Assembly: GCF_963259705.1 (NCBI RefSeq)
Contig: NC_081842.1
Location: 63,934,787 to 63,998,786 of the forward strand
Source of the DNA: Myotis daubentonii
Taxonomy: Eukaryota > Chordata > Mammalia > Chiroptera > Vespertilionidae
Direction of reading: 5' to 3'
Length of the DNA: 64,000 nucleotides
In this document: piece after piece, positions 57,519 to 64,000 of the stretch
How positions within the stretch are numbered: position 1 is the stretch's first letter
Layout of the letters: each line of letters opens with the position of its first letter
Notes under the pieces: model-generated
Databases searched by the model: none
Seen by the model: only the letters and a program-made list of their open reading frames with translations
Told to the model about the DNA's origin: nothing
Program-made: the position numbers and the translations under genes

Positions 57519-58400
57519 CCCCCTTCAAAGTTGAGAGGATGGACTGTGATGATCTGTGTGGAACATGGCTGCTGTCACCAGGCAGGCTGCATGTTACCTC
57601 TTTCATGTTCCAGCACCCCAACCCTTTTCACCCTTTCTTTAAGGGTCTCAATTACTTCAACCAGTCATACAGCCCACTCTTTGTTGTGATAGAGCTTTCC
57701 AGAATCTAGTCTATGTTCTAGTCTCTGTTCTTGTTGATCGTTCCTTCACTGACCTTCTGCTGTGAGCAGTGTGCCTATGCCCAAACGTGGAACACAATCA
57801 CCTGTCATGGTGACTCCCCTGGGTCTAGATCCCAGTGAGTCCTGGAATGAAATGTGAATACCTCCATGCTCCTGGCTCACCACAAAGTCATTCTGACCCT
57901 GCTGCCACCAATGAGGCACCCTTACTTTAGCTCTATCAGATGTCTAGAACCTTCTCTCAAAGGCTACTGCAGAGCTTTATTCTCAATATTCCAGTAAGTA
58001 CCAATTTTAACTGATTCAGGTTCCTGCCTTACTGAAATGATGGAAACCATTTGGTTGGCCTCCTCTTCTTTCTAAAAATGTGTGCCTTTGATTTATATAC
58101 CTTTCTGCTTTCAACCTAATATCTGACCATTTCTTCTCCTTTTCCTTAATCTATCTCCTTTATTTTTCCATAGCTGAAATGTGGACACACATAAAGACTT
58201 AGTCATAAGTGCTTCTATTCTCCCAACTTTACTCAAACATTTTAGTAAGCACGTTCGTTTTTGTAGAAGCAAAGGTTGCTTTCGTCTAGATGACAGTCTT
58301 ATGGGCTCCAGTGTTTTTATGTCCTGCTGCCCTCTGGGCATTTCAAGATTACTCTACGTTGGTTACAATATGGTATAGAAAAATAAGAAGTGTATCATCC
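57519..58400. other. unclassified sequence
   Basis: No gene or named repeat recognised. Confidence 0.4.
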
Positions 58401-58404
58401 TGTT

Positions 58405-58886
58405 TTTAGAGAGTGCATTGTTTTCCCATTGCTGCTGCAACACACTTAGCACTGTAAAGCAACACGAATGTATTCCCTCAAAGTTCTGTAGGCAAGAATT
58501 CCAGCACAGCATGGCTGGATCATGTGCTCGGATTCTTACCAGATGATAGTTAAGGAAACTGCTGGGCTGTGGTTTTCATGTGGGGTTCATGGGCATCTTC
58601 CAGGGACACTGGTTGCGGAAGGTTTCATCTCCTTCTATGCTTTCCGATGGCCTCCTTCTTCATACTCAAACTATCAATAGTGGGTAGAGTCCTTCTCATG
58701 CTTCCAAGCTCTCTGACTTCCTTTTCTGTTTTTAAAGGTTCTTGTGACTATACTAGGCCCAACTGGATAATTCAGAATAGTTCCCCTATTTTAAGGTCTA
58801 TATGTTAGTAACATTAATTCCAGTTTCAAAGTACCTTTTGCTATGTATGTGATGTATTCACAATCCTGAGGATCAGAAGGTTGATT
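58405..58886 (-). mobile_element. MLT1-type LTR, antisense, interrupted by L1
   Basis: TCCCATTGCTGCTGCAACAC, CTTGTGACTATACTAGGCCC, CAACTGGATAATTCAGAATA and CCCTATTTTAAGGTC match an antisense MLT1 LTR. About 35 more LTR-like bases seem to follow the L1 at 62316. Confidence 0.75.
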
Positions 58887-59323
58887 TTGTTGTTGTTTTT
58901 GTTTGTTTTTGTGCCAGAAAGAGCTTTTTTTAAAATTTTCTTTATTGATTAAGGTATTACATATGTGTCCTTATCTCCCCAATTGCCCCCCCACCTCCGC
59001 TGCTCATGCCCTCACCCCGCTGGTGTCTGTGTCCATTGGCTAGGCTTATATGCATACATACAAGTCCTTTGGTTGATCTCTCCCCCTTACCCTCACCCTC
59101 CCCTTTCTTCCCTCTGAGGTTTGACGTTTTGATCAATGCTTCTCTGTCTCTGGATCTGTTTTCATTCCTCAGTTTATGTTGTTCATTATATTCCACAAAT
59201 GAGTGAAATCATGTGATATTTATCTTTCTCTGACTGGCTTACTTCGCTTAGCATAATGCTCTCCAGTTCCATCCATTCTGTTGCAAATGGTAAGAATTCC
59301 TTCTTGTTTACAGCAGCAAAGTA

Positions 59324-59593
59324 TTACATTGTGTAGATGTACCACAATGTTTTAATCCACTCATCTGCTGATGGACACTTAGGTTGTTTCCAAATCTTAA
59401 CTATTGTAAATTGTGCTGCTATGAACATAGGGATGCATATATACTTTCTGATTGGTGTTTCTAATTTCTTGGGATATATTCCTAGCAGTGGAATCACTTG
59501 GTCAAATGGGAGTTTCATGTTTAAATTTTTGAGGAAACTCCATATTGTTCTCCACAGTGGCTGCACCAGTCTGAATTCCCACCAGCAGTGCAC
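59324..59593 (-). pseudogene. L1 ORF2 C-terminal fragment
   Basis: About 89 codons keep [13 protein letters not shown] and LLGIYPKK, characteristic of the ORF2 C-terminus. The CCHC-like first half is shifted to another frame, so it is broken. Confidence 0.85.
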
Positions 59594-59964
59594 AAGGGTT
59601 CTTTTTTCTCTGCATCCTCTCCAGCACTTGTCATTTGTTGATGATAGTCATTCTGACAGGTGTGAGATGGTACCTCACTGTTGTTTTGATTTGCATCTCT
59701 CTGATGATTAGTGACTTTGAACATGTTTTCATATGTCTCTTAGTCTTCTGTATGTCTTCTTTCAAAAAGTATCTACTTAGGTCCATTGCCCATTTTTTGT
59801 TTGGGTCATTTAATCTTCCTTTTGTTAAGTTGTATGAGTTCCTGGAAATGTTGGAGATTGAACCCTTATCAGAGATAACATTGGCAAATATGTTCTCCCA
59901 TGCAGTGGGCTTCCTTGTTGTTTTGTTGATGGTTTATTTTGCTATGCAGAAGCTTTTTATTTTG

Positions 59965-61087
59965 AACTAGAAAACCTAGAGGAAATGGACATATTCTTAG
60001 AAAAAATACAACCTTCCAAAAACTCAGTCAGGAAGAATCTAAAAATCTCAATAGGCGAATAACTCTGGAGGAAATTACAGCAGTCATCAAAAAGCTTCCA
60101 GCAAACAAAAACCCGGGGCCAGATGGCTTCACAGGGGAGTTTTACCAAACATTCAAGGAAGAACTAAAATCTATCCTCCTCATAGTATTCCAAAAAATTC
60201 AAGAGGAAGGAACACTTCCAAGCTCATCCTATTAAGTCAGCATTACCCTAATTCCAAAACCAGATAAAGACAACCACAAAGAATGAGAATTACAGGACAA
60301 CATCCCTCATGAACATAGATGCCAAAATCCTCAATAAAATTCTAGCAAATCACAACCAGCATTACATCAGAAAGATCATACATCATGACCAAGTAGGATT
60401 TATCCCAGGGATGCAAGGATGGTACAATACCTGCAAATCAATAAACATGATACATAACATAAACAAATTGAGAGATAAAAATCACATAGTCATATCAATT
60501 GATGCAGAAAAATCATTTGACAAAATCCAACACCCTTTCTTGATAAAAACCCTCAGCAAAGTATGAATAGAGGGATCATACCTCAACTTAATAAAAGCCA
60601 TATATGACAAACCTATAGCCAACCTCATACTCAATGGGCAAAAACTAAAACCATTTCCCCTAAGACCAGAAACAAAAGAGGGATGCCCACTTTCACCACT
60701 CTTTTGCGACATAGTACTGGAAGTGCAGGTCATAGCAATTGGACAAGAAGAAGAAATAAAATGTACCCAAATTGGAAGACACAAAACTGTCATTATTCGC
60801 AAATGACATATACTGTACATAGAAAACCCTAAAGACCTCATCAAATATTATTAGACTTAATAAATGAATTCGTCAATGTAGCAGGATACCAAATTAAGGC
60901 CCAGAAATCTATGGCATTTTTATACGCCAATAGTGAATTTACAGAAAGTGAGATTAAAAAAAACAACAAAAATCCCATTTACCATTGCACCAAAAAATTT
61001 AAGATACCTAGGAATAATTTAACTAAGGAGGTAAAAGACCTGTACTCAGAAAACTACAGGACACTGAAAAAAAGAGATAGAGGAAGA
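59965..61087 (+). pseudogene. L1 ORF2 reverse-transcriptase fragment, inverted part
   Basis: The frame at 60309-60566 shows [14 protein letters not shown] and [14 protein letters not shown], the RT fingers/palm region including motif A. Further downstream the catalytic FADD motif reads FAND at 60796-60807 and is followed at once by a frameshift, so the enzyme is dead. In element order it continues at 61665. Confidence 0.87.
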
Positions 61088-61139
61088 AATATACCCCAAG
61101 AAATTAGAAACACCAATCAGAAAGTATATATGCATCCCT

Positions 61140-61382
61140 ATGTTCATAGCAGCACAATTTACAATAGTTAAGATTTGGAAACAGCCTAAGCGTCCATCAG
61201 CAGATGAGTGGATTAAAACATTGTGGTACATCTACACAATGGAATACTTTGCTGCTGTAAACAAGAAGGAATTCTTACCATTTGCAACAGAATGGATGGA
61301 ACTGGAGAGCATTATGCTAAGCGAAGTAAGCCAGTCAGAGAAAGATAAATATCACATGATCTCACTCATTTGTAGAATATAA
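61140..61382 (+). pseudogene. L1 ORF2 C-terminal fragment of nested L1
   Basis: About 80 codons remain open with [16 protein letters not shown] and a terminal [12 protein letters not shown]. The fragment is N-terminally truncated and has no enzymatic domain. Confidence 0.88.
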
Positions 61383-61564
61383 TTAACAACATAAACCAAT
61401 GAACAAAAACAGATCCAGAGACAGAGAAGCATTGATCAGAACGTCAAACCTCAGAGGGAAGGTAGGGGAGAGTGTAGGTAAAGGGGAGAGATCAACCAAA
61501 GGGCTTGTATGCATGCATATAAGCCTGACCAATAGACGCGGACACCAGCGGGATGAGGGCATGA

Positions 61565-61592
61565 GTGTGTGTGTGTGTGTGTGGGGGGGGGG
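61565..61592. repeat. (GT)nGn tract in L1 3' UTR
   Basis: About nine GT units followed by a G-run of nine or ten. Confidence 0.9.
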
Positions 61593-61664
61593 TGGCAATA
61601 GGGGAATAATGACACATATGTAATACCTTAATCAATAAAGAAAAAATAAAGAGATAGAGGAAGA

Positions 61665-62304
61665 CATAAACAGATGGAAGAACATACCGTGTTCATGGAT
61701 TGGTAGAATCAACATCATTAAAATGTCCATACTACCCAAAGCAATCTATAGATTCAATGCACTCCCCATTAAAATACTAATGGCATATTTAACAGACCTA
61801 GAACAAACTCTCCAAAAATTCATCTTGAATTAAAAGTCCCTGAGTAGCTGCAGCAATCCTGAGAAAGAAGAACAAAGTAGAAGGGATCTTAATGCCAGAT
61901 ATCAAGCTCTATTAAAAAGCCACTGTTCTCATAACTGCCGGGTACTGGAATAAGAACAGACATATAGACCAATGGAATAGAATAGAGAACCCAGAAATCA
62001 ACCCAAACCACTATGCTCAATTAATATTTGACAAAGGAGACAAGAGCATACAATGGAGTCAAGACAGTCTTTTCAATAAATGGTGTTGGGAAAATTGGAC
62101 AGATACATGCAAAAAAAAATGAAAGTAGACCACCAACTTACACCATACACAAAAATAAACTCAAAATAGATAAAAGGACTTAAACATAAGATGGGAAACC
62201 ATAAAAATCTTAGAGGAATCCACCGGCAGCAAAATCTCAGACATATGCCAAACAAATGTCTTCACCCATACAGTTTCTAGGGTAATGGCAACTAAAGAGA
62301 AAAT
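61665..62304 (+). pseudogene. L1 ORF2 fragment, distal part of the inverted segment
   Basis: Resumes the ORF2 sequence interrupted by the nested L1: GACATAAACAGATGGAAGAA, AAAGCAATCTATAGATTCAA, GACAAAGGAGACAAGAGC. Several stops and frameshifts are present. Confidence 0.85.
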
Positions 62305-62425
62305 GAAGGTTGATTCTTATTTAAGGCCTTTTAATTTTCCTATGGTAAACATTGCCAAAGACATATCTACCACCTTTTACATAAATTAGACTTGAAAGGA
62401 ATACTAGGAACCACTTGGTCTAGAC

Positions 62426-62736
62426 CAGTGGTTCTCAACCTTCCTAATGCCATGACCCTTTAATACAGTTCCTCATGTTGTGGTGACCCCCAACCATAAA
62501 ATTATTTTCGTTGCTACTTCATAACTGTAATTTTGCTACAGTTATGAATCATAATGTAAATATCTGATATGAAGGATGTATTTTCATTGTTACAAATTGA
62601 ACATAATTAAAGCATAGTGATTAATCACAAAAATAATATGTAATTGCATATGTGTTTTCCGACGGTCTTAGGTGATCCCTGTGAAAGGTTCATTTGGCCC
62701 CCAAAGGGGTCATGACCCACAGGTTGAGAACCGCTC
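62426..62736. mobile_element. short hAT element, URR1-like family (copy 2)
   Basis: CAGTGGTTCTCAACCTTCC start and GGTTGAGAACCGCTC end. Flanks GTCTAGAC and GCCTAGAC give an 8-bp duplication with one change. At 311 bp it is a fuller copy than the one at 4.7 kb, keeping the central TTACAAATTGAACATAATTA region. No coding. Confidence 0.92.
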
Positions 62737-62744
62737 GCCTAGAC

Positions 62745-64000
62745 TCTTTATTTTCTAGGTATGGAAAGTTGAGTTTCAGCTCCCATATAGACCTGCCAAG
62801 GTTACACACTGTTCAGTGACAACCCAGTGCTCTTTCTGCTATGACCCAAATGCAATACTTCCATCTGTTCCCATTAATTTCATCTTTTAAAGTCATTGCC
62901 CTTTTTTTATCCAGTTGAAATTATATTCGATCATGTGTCTTCTAGTAATTATACCAACTATTCATCTCAGCTTTGAATTTTTTATTTAATGGAACTATCA
63001 ATAAAAATATTAACAAAAGACTTTTAAAACAGATTCATGGAGACCTGAATGAAGCAACTAGAGATAAGTCATAATGCAACCTGCAAACAGTAGTATGTAG
63101 TGGATACACATGGTTAAACACACACACTAGTAGAAAGTAAGAGTGAGTCACAAAAGTGTCCCCGGAGATGGGCTTTGGAAGACAATGAAACATATTGGCA
63201 GAAGGGGAAGAGGGATTGTTAAGAAGGAAGAAGGCACAGATGTGTGAGTGGGTAAGTCAAGAGCATCAGCAGATTGGATTTTGTTTCCTGAAATGGAAGT
63301 ACTGTTTGAAGAATAAGACAGGGATGATTCTGGATAGATGAGATATTTACTAGAAAGCATTGGCTTCGAGTTCACAGGAAGGCATGTAGTTTGGTTTTTG
63401 GAAAAGCAAGTTGAACAATGTATTCCAGCTGGCCGTCTGTCATCTTTGGGAGATGGAGATAGATCCTCCAGAGAACAAACCAGGAAATGGTTGCAGAAAT
63501 CCGATGTGAATTATGAAATGTAACAACTGGACAAATCAGGGAAACATGGGGACAACAGGAAAGTACTTGTTGACTAAAAGGGTATAGTGCACATAGAAAG
63601 AAAAGATTTCTGGATGATAGATACCATCAGAGATGGGAAAGATATGAATGATGGCTTGTTTTCTTTTAGTATATGTGGGGCCTCATTCCAAGGCTATCAT
63701 ACGTAAACATGAAATACATTAATCAGCATAGGCAGCTTTACAAGTATAATTTTTATTCTCGTTTTCTCACTTTGTTCCCCACAATAAGACCAACCATTTA
63801 AGCTGACATAAAAATAACTATGAAAAGATATGGTTTCTTATATATGAAGTTAGTGTATAGAAAACTTTACAGAAAAGTGAAAAATATTTTTTAAAGCAGA
63901 CACTGAGGTTTGACATTCTAGATGTATCTCCCAATTTTGATTTGTAGAATTTTCTTGTAAATTTTTTTCTCATTGCTGCCCTGTAACTCTCACATCCCCA
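62745..64000. other. mostly unclassified sequence
   Basis: No gene seen. The part 63130-63660 (GGAGATGGGCTTTGGAAGAC, GATGGAGATAGATCCTCCAG) may be a decayed antisense L2, too weak to call. Confidence 0.4.

Larger units (their letters stand above)
61088..61647 (+). mobile_element. nested 5'-truncated L1, 560 bp
   Basis: It starts within ORF2 (ATATACCCCAAGAAATTAG), passes the ORF2 C-terminus and 3' UTR, and ends AATCAATAAAGAAAAAATA. A perfect 17-bp duplication, AAAGAGATAGAGGAAGA, lies at 61071-61087 and 61648-61664, and the host ORF2 continues unbroken across the joined site. Its 3' UTR holds a GT/G tract. Confidence 0.96.
58887..62304 (-). mobile_element. L1 with twin-priming 5' inversion
   Basis: 58927-59964 is antisense L1: tail complement, 3' UTR, ORF2 C-terminus. 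At about 59964/59965 the orientation flips, and sense ORF2 runs to 62304, interrupted by a nested L1. The sense part ends (GGCAACTAAAGAGAAAATG) just upstream, in element order, of where the antisense part starts (complement of AGCTTTTTATTTTG). An 11-bp duplication, GAAGGTTGATT, lies at 58876-58886 and 62305-62315. The tail is double: an A-run, then a 14-base GCTCTTTCTGGCAC, then a second A-rich run. Confidence 0.88.

Noticed and set aside
59965..62304. Active L1 reverse transcriptase
   Set aside because: The copy is 5'-truncated and inverted, with stops, frameshifts, a changed catalytic motif and a nested L1.

Overview
The window is non-coding, transposon-dense mammalian DNA. The best fit is a vesper bat (Vespertilionidae, for example a Myotis-like genome). 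Four element types together point there: tRNA-derived Ves SINEs, HeliBat-type Helitrons (5' TC, 3' hairpin, CTAG end, A^T target), a SPIN (SPACE INVADERS) hAT copy, and other short hAT elements with 8-bp target duplications. Older mammal-wide repeats (MIR, L2, MER5A, Tigger/MER2, MLT1 LTRs, L1M) form the background. I found no protein-coding gene, tRNA, rRNA or snRNA gene that I can defend. Long open frames are L1 or L2 remnants, minisatellite frames or chance. The window is probably intergenic or deep intronic.

Layout. 1-5600: a mariner/Tigger-like MITE split by a Helitron, an ancient antisense L1, a Ves SINE, a younger antisense L1 and a hAT copy next to a GC-richer unclassified block. 5640-7260: an old antisense L1M interrupted by an L1 with an inverted 5' part. 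8.4-24 kb: mostly single-copy DNA with MIR and L2 relics, a Helitron inside an L1 3' end (12.5-13.1 kb), Tigger pieces, the SPIN copy and a second hAT. 24.46-26.06 kb: an antisense L2 carrying a Helitron and a hAT. 28-34 kb: L2, MIR, two Ves copies and a Tigger element. 34.52-36.97 kb: four Helitrons head to tail, one split by a Ves SINE. 37-48 kb: MER5A, Ves, L2, MIR and microsatellites. 48.3-51.35 kb: two minus-strand Helitrons, a short L1 and a 233-bp Helitron. 51.6-58.9 kb: L2 and MIR, plus two MLT1-type LTRs, one split by an L1 and the other bordering the next L1. 58.88-62.32 kb: an L1 with a twin-priming 5' inversion, itself interrupted by a second L1 with a perfect 17-bp duplication. 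62.4-64 kb: a second copy of the hAT found at 4.7 kb, then mostly single-copy DNA.

The most interesting signals are the Helitron tandem array, the convergent pairs of CTCF-like cores plus octamer and YY1-like motifs inside the Helitrons, the private minisatellites in two Helitrons, the shared TA-centred hAT target sites, and several nested insertions whose pre-insertion sequence can be read back exactly. Family names come from memory of consensus sequences; no database was searched.
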